64,000 bases of DNA, taken from assembly GCF_965363235.1 (NCBI RefSeq), contig NC_134846.1, positions 31,630,218 through 31,694,217 on the forward strand, written 5' to 3'. Positions within the stretch are counted from its first letter, which is position 1; each line of letters opens with the position of its first letter. A model generated the notes under the pieces. The model searched no databases. It was not told where the DNA came from and saw only the letters and a list, made by a program, of their open reading frames with translations. The DNA is from Mytilus galloprovincialis (taxonomy: Eukaryota; Mollusca; Bivalvia; Mytilida; Mytilidae). Both the position numbers and the translations under genes were made by a program. Below are positions 11,758-21,924 of the stretch, one piece after another.

Positions 11758-12415
11758 AAAATTAAATCTTTCATAAACATAAAATACAAAGGGAAAGCGA
11801 TTACAGGCACAGACTCCTCTTTCCCATATAAAAAAAATCATCCTCTAAATTCATATCTCATATTTTAAAAGAAATTTACACATTGAAATAACCACTGAAT
11901 CTCCATCCATTTCAGAGCTTACACATGCATTAAAATGTATCCCCATGACCAGGAACTATTACAAATTTACGGTCTCACTAATTATAATTAGCGACAAGAA
12001 GAATTTTAGCGACAAGAAGCGTCAAGAAGTGACAAGAAGAATTATTTTAGCGACAAGAAGCGACAAGAAAACATTTTATTCCTTAAAATTACTTATTCCA
12101 AATAAGTATTAAAAGAATATGCAAAAGAAAACAGTTTTAGCAACAAAAAATTTAATATTAATACAAAAAAAAATGATAAATTTATTTACATGATATTTTA
12201 TCATTTATTATGTTTAACAGTATTACGTTTACCCTGTTTATTATGATAATACTTTTACTTGTTTTAGTACAATAATATATTTAATAAACGGACTACTGGC
12301 GCTTAAAAACAGACAATACAAATTGTAGAAAGAATATAGAATATTTATTACTAATAATACAACAAGTATATGTACAAAATATGTATGTGTGGATATTTGA
12401 TAGGCCGCAGATAAA
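11758..12415. repeat. Direct duplication, copy 1
   Basis: This block is repeated almost identically at about 12915-13585, both ending in TAGGCCGCAGATAAA. It holds about 210 bp of flank plus the left end of the GGTCTC element (from 11971). The two copies differ by small indels, for example a poly-A stretch and an extra AGATAGCCATG-like insertion in copy 2. The spacing is about 1155 bp. Confidence 0.85.
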
Positions 12416-12429
12416 ATGTTTAACCAGTT

Positions 12430-12900
12430 CCAGGGAGACAAACAAACCGATAGCCAAAGGATTGAAAAGAGCATATCGGTGACCCTATGATAACATAAGT
12501 GTCAAAACATCCCTCCTACGTGCAAGAGTGGACTGGACGGAGAACCCCCCTCTGTTTACACAGACCTCTGAAAACAACAGTCTCTCCGATTTTTTAAATG
12601 CAAACAACCTGAATTACGTGTACTGCGGAGATGACACCTCCCTTCTGATACCAGAAGTGGAGGGGATTCCTCTTGATGACAAGAGTGAACCCTAGGAAAT
12701 TATTTGATACCCTCCACTAAAGAGCCGGTAGGGTAGAGATATGTGCCAGAGGGGGACAGTTCCAAGTCCGTTTATTGTCTCCCTGAACCGCCCCTAAAGG
12801 ATCTGCGACATCCAAGATTTTGTATAACCAAAATATAATCTTTAAATTTAAAGTTAGATTCATAAACAAAAATTAAGTCTAATTTCTACTACGCTAAAGT
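12430..12900 (+). other. Coding-looking fragment of unknown origin between the duplicated blocks
   Basis: From about 12505 to 12700 one plus frame reads without stops and looks protein-like (VDWTENPPLF, then NYVYCGDDTSLLIPEVEG). It then runs into stops. No family was recognised. It could be a gene or retroelement fragment carried into the duplication. The base composition is less AT-rich than its surroundings. Confidence 0.3.
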
Positions 12901-12914
12901 AATAAGTCAATATA

Positions 12915-13585
12915 AATTAAATCTTTCATAAACATAAAATACAAAGGGAAAGCGATTACAGGCACAGACTCCTCTTTCCCATATAAAAAAAAAAATAGAT
13001 AGCCATGCATCCTCTAAATTCATATCTCATATTTTAAAAGAAATTTACACATTGAAATAACCACTGAATCTCCATCCCATTTCAGAGCTTACACATGCAT
13101 TAAAATGTATCCCCACGACCAGGAACTATTACAAATTTACGGTCTCACTAATTATAATTAGCGACAAGAAGAATTTTAGCGACAAGAAGCGTCAAGAAGT
13201 GACAAGAAGAATTATTTTAGCGACAAGAAGCGACAAGAAAACATTTTATTCCTTAAAATTACTTATTCCAAATAAGTATTAAAAGAATATGCAAAAGAAA
13301 ACAGTTTTAGCAACAAAAAATTTAATATTAATACAAAAAAAAATGATAAATTTATTTACATGATATTTTATCATTTATTATGTTTAACAGTATTACGTTT
13401 ACCCTGTTTATTATGATAATACTTTTACTTGTTTTAGTACAATAATATATTTAATAAACGGACTACTGGCGCTTAAAAACAGACAATACAAATTGTAGAA
13501 AGAATATAGAATATTTATTACTAATAATACAACAAGTATATGTACAAAATATGTATGTGTGGATATTTGATAGGCCGCAGATAAA
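12915..13585. repeat. Direct duplication, copy 2
   Basis: Near-identical partner of 11758-12415, continuing into the full-length GGTCTC element rather than breaking off at GCAGATAAA. Confidence 0.85.
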
Positions 13586-14415
13586 TTATAAACTGATAGT
13601 GTCTAATCAACGCAGACAAATAAAAAGTCAATCATACACTGCTAATGTCTTATCAGCATTCAAAGGAATAAAAATGTCTTTTTATCAATTAATCTACACT
13701 TTTCTCCATATCTTCTCAGTAAACAAAGTCCATCGAGACATCAACATCTGTCACACAGCGTGAAGCTGAAAAATACAACAAACTGGCACAGCAATATCGT
13801 TCAAATAAATGCATTCACTACAAAAAGATATAATAGATAAGTAGTAATTAAATTATTTAAAAATAGATTTATTGGGAGGCGTGGGTGGGATTTTTTTGTT
13901 ATAACAAAATGTTAGTATAAAGCTAAACAGATGCTATGTGAGAAAGTTATAACGTGCTTTACACTCTTAAGAACAAAATGCACGTGATAGTAATCATTCT
14001 TAATAAGAGGCGTTCCCAAAATGTAAGACAGTGTAAACGGACACTTTTGATTTACAATACAAACACGTGTACAAATCCAAAAACAACATACGCCAGTAGC
14101 CTCATTAAATTCAATTATCTGATAAACAATAATTGCTATTATATTATAATTTGTTTTTTAAAATTCTCTTTGTACAATTTATAATAAACTTGCAGAAAAT
14201 ACAGACACAAATTGTGAAATACAAAGAACTGAAATCAGAGACATGTATATATACATATATATGTCTCTGCTGAAATAAAAAAAAAATATCAATTTATTTC
14301 TGCCCGTATATTAAAAAAAAAATGAATGTATATTTTTTTATATTTGATAAAAAAAAAATGTGTTCTTGTCGCTAAATAGTCTTCTTGTCGCTTCTTGTCC
14401 CTAATTAGTGAGACC
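13141..14415. mobile_element. Non-autonomous DNA transposon with GGTCTCACTAATTA ends
   Basis: The left end is GGTCTCACTAATTA followed by several GCGACAAGAAG units. The right end is the inverted copy, with CTTCTTGTCGC units and TAATTAGTGAGACC. No transposase was recognised in the 1275 bp. A truncated left end of the same element is at 11971-12415. AAATTT occurs two or so bases outside each end, so the target duplication is not certain. Confidence 0.65.
14205..14258. repeat. Inverted repeat CAGAGACAT...ATGTCTCTG
   Basis: A near-perfect short palindrome built around TATATA. A similar one, CCAGAGACATATAAT with its inverted copy, occurs at about 60489-60520. Confidence 0.5.
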
Positions 14416-14776
14416 CCAAATTTAATATGCCTGTACAGATTCTTTATATCCATTATGTTATATTATTCCTATAGGCTATAGTCATATATATATACAAACT
14501 AATTAGAAATGATAATCCATTGACAATATTAATTACTTTCAAAAAATGAACTCAAACTACATTAATATCATAATATTATCAAACTAATGGTGTTATGACA
14601 GTGGTGGTTCATGGATTTAAATTAAAACTAGGTTGTGAGTGCCCCCAAAATGTATAAAATTTCAGCTTGCATATATTTATGTACACTATTATAATATGTT
14701 TTCTTTGCCTGTAACTTTTATGTATAGAGCAGAAATGCTAGAGGCATAATCATTTATAATACATTATAAATATATA

Positions 14777-14883
14777 AAATTGAGAATGGAAATGGGTAAT
14801 GTGTCAAAGAAACAGCAACCCAACCAAAGAGCAGACAACAGCCGACGGCCACCAATGGGTCTTCATTGGAGCAAGAAAATATG
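14777..14883 (-). repeat. Family A retroelement tail fragment
   Basis: Contains TTGAGAATGGAAATGGG, GTGTCAAAGA and CCAATGGGTCTTCATTGGAG, the terminal part of tail A in minus orientation. Confidence 0.7.
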
Positions 14884-15324
14884 TTTTTTCTTGGTATTAA
14901 TTTATTTGGCAAATTTTTATTCATGTGTTGATAATAACAATGCAAAATTAATTTTGCTTTGAATAATTTAGTATAATTGATTTAGTAGTTGTATGTACAT
15001 TTGCTGTATATTTACAGGATGGAGAAGGATGTTCACTATGAATAAAAAATTCAAAACAGAGGACTTTTATATATCAACAAAAACACTTGCAGAACATGCA
15101 CATATATGATATACATACAGCAAGAAAACAGTAATCAAATGGAATGTCAAAGACGAGTAATGCTGAAAGCAAATTATTTTGTTTAAAATAGAAAACAATA
15201 TGATTAGAATATATTTAGGGTAAGTAATCCAAATATGTCTGTTCAGGGTAACACCAGTGGGTTATTTACAATGCGCTATGATTTCAATCCCACAAATATG
15301 AAACAAAACATGATAGACATTTAA

Positions 15325-15412
15325 GGAATAACATAAAATGTGGTGCACACTGAATAACCCGCGTAGCGGGTTATTTAACAGTGTGCACCACATTTTTTAT
15401 GTTATTTCTTCA
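15325..15412. repeat. Long hairpin centred on ACCCGCGTAGCGGGT
   Basis: AATAACATAAAATGTGGTGC, then CACTG, is matched in inverted order by CAGTGTGCACCACATTTTT and TATGTTATTTC. The centre is the perfect stem AATAACCCGCG/CGCGGGTTATT-like around GTA. The stem is about 38 bp with few mismatches. It may be the core or an end of a dispersed element. Confidence 0.7.
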
Positions 15413-15493
15413 TAGACAGAAAAAATATTACAGTCATTTCTTATAATTTAATTCTAAATTCCATTTTAAACCGTAGAAAACCATGAAAAAACG

Positions 15494-15575
15494 TTGATGA
15501 CGTCACGGTCACATGACTAAATTATGTCTATGGGCTCATAACAAAATAACGTCAGCCAATCAGAAGACGCGTTAC
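15494..15575. promoter_or_regulatory. Cluster of CRE, CACATGA and CCAAT motifs
   Basis: TGACGTCA (consensus CRE) near 15499, TCACATGAC near 15509, a second ACGTCA near 15549 and CCAATCAG near 15557 lie within 80 bp. The cluster looks promoter-like, but no gene start was found next to it and it may belong to a repeat. Confidence 0.35.
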
Positions 15576-16504
15576 ATCCAAAATTAAATTATTATGAATT
15601 AACACTATTTTGATAAGGAAATAGACTGAAAATATTTTACATTTAACAGTCAGATAAGAAAATTGCCAATGGAATAATTTTGGAATGGAAGTTAAAATTT
15701 ATAGTTTATAGGTTCAAGAACTATACACAGACTTTAAGGAAAATGGTATACTTTTGATAGTTTAAAGATTTTATACTACATGTATTATCTATTCTGTATA
15801 ATTTCAAGATAGTTTCATTTGGATTTAAAACCTAATTTCAAGAATGAAGGGTACAGTAATTTAAAATTAATTTATAAAGATAAAAAACAATATAAGGGAA
15901 TTAACTCTTACAAAATGTGCATCATATCCATGAGAGTGTCAAAAGTGTTTTTTTAATAAACTTTACCATTTTTTTTTTTTTTCAGATAAGAGAATGACTT
16001 AAGCAGACCATATTTGGGTCAAAGATGCCCATAACAATGAAATATAATATATTAAATTATCATTCATCATTACTTTTCAATTGAATCAACAAACTTTATT
16101 TATTAATAACAAAATATTTTTTTTATTTTCAGTACACAACACATCCTGTCAGAAGAATAATTTTACTGGAGGATTAAAATGTTGATACCTGGAATCAGCA
16201 ATTTATATGAAATTTGTTATGAGAGATATATTCATGTACAGAATGGTAACCAAGGTGGTTCAAGTGTTTATTAGCAGACATTTTTTTTTTTAATTTATGC
16301 AGAATGGAATAAATGAAACTTAAGCTGACTATGGGCTCAATGTGTAGTAAAAAGAGGATTTTGAAATATGCGAGACTCATCAACATTAAAATGTGCATAA
16401 GTGAAATGTCACCATATTTAGTAAAAAAAAATCAGATTATTGACTCAGTTGTTTTCATGAAAAAAAAGTTTCAAAGCAATATCACTGTTGTATAGTTAAT
16501 AACT
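15576..16504. other. AT-rich spacer, nothing recognised
   Basis: AT-rich sequence with T tracts near 15967-15983 and 16280. No gene or repeat was recognised. Confidence 0.45.
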
Positions 16505-16507
16505 ATA

Positions 16508-17612
16508 AGATTCCTCATTTTTGTCGAGTCTGCGACTTTGGTTGCAGAAAGCTCGACAAAGGGATAATGATCCAGCCGCTACAGCGACGGCGTTAGATAA
16601 CTACTTAAAAGCTTTATATTTTAGAAAGTTGAAGACCTGGATGCTTCATCCTTGGTATATGGATGCCTCATGTTACGAAGTTTCCGTCAGTCACATGTCC
16701 AATGTCCTTGACCTCATTTTCATGGTTCAGTGACTTCTTGAAAAAAAGGTTAAGATTTTTTGTAATGTTAAATTCTCTCCCATTATAAGTAATAGGATAA
16801 CTATATTTGGTAAGTCATACCTTGCAAGGTCCTCATGCCCGTCAGACAGTTTTCACTTGACCTCGACCTCATTTCACGGATCAGTGAACAAGGTGAAGTT
16901 TTGGTGGTCAAGTCCATATCTCAGATACTATAAGCAATAGGTCTAGGATATTTGGTGTATGGAAGGACTGTAAGGTGTACATGTCCAACTGGCAGGTGTC
17001 ATCTGACCTTGACCTCATTTTCATGGTTCAGTGGTTATAGTTAAGTTTTTGTGTTTTGGTCTGTTTTTCTTATACTGTATGCAATAAGTCTACTGTATTT
17101 GGTGTATGGAATGATTGTAAGGTGTACATGTCTAGCTGGCAGGTGTCATCTAACCTTGACCTCATTTTCATGGTTCAGTGGTCAAAGTTATGTTTTTGAG
17201 TTTTGGTCTTTTTTTCTAATACTATATGCAATTGGTCAACTATATTTGGTATATGGAAATATTTTATGATCTATATATATGTCAGCCACACAGGTTTTAT
17301 TTGACCTTGACCTCATTTTCACAGTTCACTGCTCAATGTTAAGTTTTTGTTTTGTGTTTTCTTAAACTATGAGCAATAGGTCAACTATATTTGTTGTATG
17401 GAAGATTTGTTTGCTGTACATGACTGCCTGGAACAGTTCATCTGACCTTGACCTCATTTTCATGGTTCATTGGTCAATGTTTAGTTTACTTGGTTAATGT
17501 TAAGTTTGTGTGACAGTTGTAATGAAGCTTTATATTTAGGACTATCAACATAATATCAATGATTAGTAAAGAAGGTGAGACATTTCAGCGTGTGCACTCT
17601 TGTATTGTATAC
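16508..17612 (+). mobile_element. Pearl/HINE-like repeat with about 150-bp tandem core
   Basis: Opens with a hairpin, TTTGTCGAGTCTGCGACTTT and GCTCGACAAAGG. It then holds about six degenerate tandem units of roughly 150 bp, each carrying TTGACCTCATTTTCATGGTTCA. It closes near GCACTCTTGT. A hairpin start plus a tandem core is the layout of bivalve pearl elements and Helentron-derived HINEs. The open frames inside are repeat-derived. Confidence 0.6.
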
Positions 17613-17934
17613 TTCTGAAAAACAAATATAAATTATCTTCCCTCTGGACTCAAGTGTTTCCCTTTTATTTTGCATGCGTTTAATTTAAAGAAAGCTCACT
17701 TTAACTTTTGGGCTTATTCAAGTTTTACCATTCCAGAATCATTTGACTTTTTTCAATCATGGTAAATTAAGACTTTTACCTTTCACCCATATGTTGTAAA
17801 ACTCAATTTTGCTTTGATATTTTTTCAAGAATTGAATCACAAGGCTGAATTTGATCAAATAAGCTCACTTTTGGATATTTATCACATATCACATATCACA
17901 TACTTAAATAATCTATTAAATTCCCACCACCTAG

Positions 17935-18045
17935 TCATACCTAGAAAAGCAAATGGTCGCTCCCCCTATGCATAATCGTAGGAAGGCGTCCCAGAAAAAA
18001 AAAATTAAAATAGCCTTGCCAGACGTCATAATTATTTAGACTAGA
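17935..18045. mobile_element. Partial copy of the CTGGCAAGGCTATTT MITE
   Basis: Contains AAATAGCCTTGCCAGACGTC and an end TAATTATTTAGACTA, matching the right half of the foldbacks at 30609-30709 and 32073-32194. The left arm is missing or diverged. Confidence 0.6.
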
Positions 18046-19300
18046 TGTCAACAAGTCAATCTCATGATGATGATGTAGGCCTTAACTGTTAGTTTACCAA
18101 GTAAGGCCTGTTTTGGTATAACGTTGATATGGATTCAACATAATGCATGACTTTCTTGACATTAAGATAAACAAAATTTAAACAAAGAAGAAAAGATTCC
18201 AACTTTTAATGACATTTTACGTTGACACTTTCGGCGCCGGAAATTGACAACGTTGATCTATGTATTGACACAACATCGGATGGGGTCGATTCCGGCATAT
18301 TCTGTTTAAAAAATCAGTAGCACTTAAAATTTATTGATGTCTTAAAATATATTCATTTTGTTTCAATGATATTTTATAGTTGATAATTAATTTCGAGAGA
18401 TGAATAGCTATCGTGTACTTCAGAAACACGTGAAAGGAGGACCACGCCCCCATAGTGGGGACATACAAAATAAAGATGACCGTTCTCCATTTCTACTCGA
18501 TAGAAGTGCCTAATTTTTTCATAACATCTACATTATGTACCAAAGATTATAAAATGAACGTAAAAAAAAAATCGAGGCGGAGATTTTTTAGAATCATCTA
18601 ATAATTATAGCAGACCAATTAACGTAATAGAGAAATAGGCGAAAATGGCGCCTTCTTCAATTTCGAAAAAAAATCTATAATTTTACAATTGATTGACACA
18701 TATTGATATTTTTATAGGGGTTATATATATAAGGACTCAGCTATTCTTGTTAGTTGAATGAATATTTACTTTAATAACAGAACCTTTTCCAATTTCTAAT
18801 TCTACCGGCCATGCAAGGAAAAACCTTCAAAAAAATGAGACCCCTACTTTAAAATGGGTACAATTTTTTGCCCTACTTTGGACACCCCTTTTCTTTACGG
18901 ATTTTGATGTGAAAACCTAGCGAAATTACACTGTAAAAATTTTAGGGTAATTGAAGGATATGCTTTTTTTTGTACCCCTTTTTAATATCGCTATTTAATT
19001 CAACAGTGCAGAAAATCGAAATCCGAAATTCTATGTTCAGATGTGAAAAAATAAGATTTTCTTTTATTTTTTTGTTCAAACATGAAAATAATAAGTAAAC
19101 TCATATATTTTTCTCTTATAAATGTGCTTACAATCAACAACATTTACCGCCGGTACTTTGCTGTAAACGAATGAATTTTTTTTACAAAAGCGCGCCATTT
19201 TTCAGCTGACGTCGGCCGACGCAAAAAAAGTCCAATTTTCGGCGTAGGACTACTGAGCGCCGCCGAATCACATTTTGGCCAAAAAGGCACATCCGGTTGT
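18046..19300. other. Presumed intron sequence, no exon recognised
   Basis: Lies downstream, in minus-strand terms, of the 19.3-kb splice donor. It contains CACGTG near 18427 and GC-richer stretches near 18230 and 19190-19290. No second exon of the membrane-protein gene could be identified. Confidence 0.4.
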
Positions 19301-19325
19301 CCTACTGATACATATTTAAACTTAC

Positions 19326-19684
19326 AAATCTTCCGGTTTTTTGTCTAAAGTTGTACAATTCTCATCTTGGTGTACGACACTTTCTATTGTCACTACTTCC
19401 AAGATATTTCTTTTCGTCGTACTCGTAGTTGTTTTTTTGAAGCACCCTTTTTTGTGTCGAATAAAGAACCACAGAAAAAATGCTTGGAAAATTCCAAGGG
19501 ATATAAATATAGCAGAAACAGCAATGTTATCTCCATCATGGTTGTCTTTGTACCATACACATAATGAAACAACTAGTAAGGACATGCCTGTCAAAAGCAA
19601 TCCAGTTATCGACAGAGAAAGCACTAACACAAATCCACGTTTCATTTTTTTCTTTCGAAAGTTACGTACTATTACGTCATGCAA
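19326..19684 (-). CDS. First coding exon of an unrecognised two-helix membrane protein
   Basis: The minus-strand frame starts at ATG 19682-19684, with an in-frame stop a few codons upstream. It reads a basic N-terminus (RNFRKKKMKRG) and a first hydrophobic helix (about residues 18-43, FVLVLSLSITGLLL...). A short polar loop WYKDNHDGDN follows, then a second helix (IAVSAIFISLGIFQAFFLWFF) and a polar, threonine-rich tail. The frame ends at GAAGATTT followed by GTAAGT, a consensus donor, so the nominal stop just after it is intronic and the exon ends at 19326 in phase 2. I do not recognise the family. The alternative start at the internal KKKMKRG methionine is possible. The next exon is not identified; the flanking interval is filled with mobile elements. 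Confidence 0.6.
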
Positions 19685-20003
19685 TGACGTATTTAAAACG
19701 GCGTGTTTTTCCTCGACCGGACTTGTAATAGGTACAGTATAAACAATATCGGGAAGGGGGTATGGGGCGGTGGCACTTCAATACTTGATTGATAGAGGGT
19801 GCCGCTGGGTTTCTGTTACCCCACCCTTTTCATCTAATTTAGATTTCAAAAATGTATACCTTTATATATTGCGTAGGTATAAATGTTACCTTTTCTCGTC
19901 TTGTTTGGGTTGCGTGTTGTGTGTAACAGTGGAATACCAAAAGATAGTAAATTGGTTGATAATACACAGCCGGGAACACCAAGAAAGATGACAGACGAAG
20001 TAA
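19685..20003. other. Upstream region of the membrane-protein exon
   Basis: Probable 5' untranslated and promoter sequence for the minus-strand exon. The start overlaps a palindromic ACGTCATTGCATGACGT with two CRE half-sites. No coding sequence was recognised on the plus strand. Confidence 0.35.
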
Positions 20004-21345
20004 TGGGAACTTTATTAACCTTATCATATGGGTCATTTTCAAAAAATGTCGAATTTTCAGTACAGCCATGCAATTTTTTTTTATTTCTAATGGAAATTTC
20101 AGTTGTAATGGTTAAAATGAAAGCTTGTCAGATTTGTGATTCAGAACATTAATAATAAACACACCTTATATTTATTTTGATGAGATTAAACTCCATTTAA
20201 GTCCGATTTTTGGGGTATTGGTGTGTGTACAGTGTCAGAAAAACATATTTCAAATGATTTTTTTACGATTTTCAAAAACGAAGAAATTTGTCTGTCCTAG
20301 CTGTTATGTCTATCCTGTTACTATAATTGCTATGGTTACAGTAACAGGATAGAAAATTGTAGAAAAAAACTACGTTAATTTTTTTATCTTAACATGAAGG
20401 TGCAAAATGAATGAAATATTTCGTTGTTTGAATTCATTTTAAGGGTATAACGTCTTAATCTTCCCAATTAAGCATTTGCAGGTGCAATACTGATATCGGT
20501 AACAGGATAGACTTTTATATAGTGATATATCAGAAGCGTACGTTCCTGTTACCAATGAAATAAAGAGAAAAGTAAACTAACTTGTGAGGGATTTAGTTGA
20601 GGCATTTTTCAGTACAACCTAGAAAATTGGCAAATAATCTATTATTTTACAGAATGAACGTATATAGAAGTTTATTATCTTGAAAACCATCTAAATGGCT
20701 ACGTAAAACAGGATTAAAATTTTATCTAAACCTTTTCTTAATAACCCAAAATTTCTTTTGAAAATGGTAACAGGATAGACAAAATATTGTACCACCGATC
20801 AAAAAATGTTTCAAGATATTCTTGTATGACATCATTAAAATTGCATCTTTTTGTATGTTGTTCTTAAAGTACTGTTTGTTTTGATTTGCTTAGGGAGCTA
20901 CCATTTGATTTTTATGGGGGGGGGGGGCTAGGATGAAATATTTTGTCCTGCTTTTTTTTTAGTTGTAATCTCTGTCCTGCCTTTTTATTTTTTACTCTAT
21001 TCGGTCCTGCCTTTTTTTTACTAGTTTATCCTGACTTTTTTTACACAAATTGTCATCCTGCCTTTTTTTTTTTTACCAAGTTGCTCATCCTGCCTTTTTT
21101 TTTACTCAAAACTCCTGTCCTGCCTATTTTTTTTTTCAAATTTCCTCCTAGCCCCCCCCCCCCCCATAAAAATCAAATGGTAGCTCCCTTATGTAGATAG
21201 GTTGTTTGAAATAAAGACTGTTTTTTTAATAATTGAGGCATTTTTCAGTACAACCTAGAAAATTTTTAATAATTTTTAATAATTTTTTCAATTTCAAAAT
21301 TCGACATATTTTGAAAATGACCCATATATTTCTGATAGTTTTCCC
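20004..21345. mobile_element. Non-autonomous element with inverted ends around ATATGGGTCATTTTCAAAA
   Basis: The left end region (GGGAAC..., then ATATGGGTCATTTTCAAAA and TGTCGAATTTT) is matched in inverted orientation by 21290-21345. Internally TTTTTCAGTACAACCTAGAAAA is repeated directly at about 20609 and 21240. TAACAGGATAG occurs as a recurring motif, direct or inverted, near 20311, 20341, 20499 and 20768. A MITE at 20893-21188 is nested within it. Exact ends and target duplication are unclear. Confidence 0.5.
20893..21188. mobile_element. Harbinger/Tourist-like MITE with G/C-tract ends
   Basis: Ends GGGAGCTACCATTTGATTTT and its inverted copy are each followed inward by TATGGGGGG-type tracts. 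TTA lies outside both ends (20890-20892 and 21189-21191), the TWA duplication of PIF/Harbinger elements. The interior is a degenerate tandem of TCCTGCCTTTTTTTT-like units, which produces a spurious phenylalanine- and proline-rich open frame. Confidence 0.8.
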
Positions 21346-21437
21346 GACCTATTCACATATGTTCAAGCTTAAAACGGTGACCTATTCCTGCGACACGTCC
21401 TATCACCTTGTATATATAGGAAGTGGACCCCCGAGAT

Positions 21438-21548
21438 AAACAAATAATAAGGATACTTTGTATGATTGTATGTACTCCGGGTGGGACAACATAACAAATA
21501 ATAAGGATACTTTGTATGATTGTATGTACTCCGGGTGGGACAACATAT
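21438..21548. repeat. Exact tandem duplication of about 56 bp
   Basis: Two back-to-back copies of a unit starting AACAAATAATAAGGATAC and ending GGGTGGGACAACAT. They look identical, so the duplication is recent or is a variable-number locus. Confidence 0.85.
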
Positions 21549-21588
21549 CACATGTACTATCCAGCAGATAAAGTCAATGTAAGCAATT

Positions 21589-21690
21589 ATCGTATGGCCT
21601 TCAACAATGGGCCGCGAAAACCCCTACTGTACAGTCAGTTATAAATGGCCCAAGCATGACAAAACGTGGGAAATGCAAAAGAGAAAAAAC
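21589..21690 (-). repeat. Diverged family B tail fragment
   Basis: TGGCCTTCAACAATGGGC and CAGTTATAAATGGCC correspond to the CGGCCTTCAACAATGAGC and CAGCTATAAAAGGCC modules of tail B. Confidence 0.5.
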
Positions 21691-21924
21691 AACGACCTGC
21701 TTTATTTCAGTTATGTCCATTCTCCTTTGATCAACGTTTCTGACCTTACGGTGATCTAGTTTTACCGTAGACGGTAGCTATCACATTGGCAAACATGACA
21801 GTAGAATACTGCTGTTCAAAAGTCATTGAGAGAAAACAAGAACGGGTTACAAACTAAAACCTAGGGAAAACCTATAGGAGGAAAACAAGATCAAACATTC
21901 ATCTCCTTATTTATGTTATTATAA

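Larger units (their letters stand above)
10956..19307. mobile_element. Possible 8.35-kb interval bounded by inverted CAGTAGGACAACCGG ends
   Basis: CAGTAGGACAACCGGAAG at 10956 is matched in inverted orientation by the sequence ending at 19307. Similarity appears to continue patchily for about 60 bp through a CTCAGT block. ATA lies outside both ends (10953-10955 and 19308-19310), as for a 3-bp target duplication. The interior holds only other repeats and no recognised transposase. It may instead be two separate small elements in opposite orientation, so the interval is tentative. Confidence 0.3.

Noticed and set aside
10956-19307. Polinton (Maverick) reading of the 8.35-kb interval
   Set aside because: No polymerase B, integrase, ATPase or capsid sequence was seen, and the flanks suggest a 3-bp rather than 6-bp duplication.
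19341-19742. 133-codon plus-strand open frame
   Set aside because: It is antisense to the membrane-protein exon, which has a better start, helices and a consensus splice donor.
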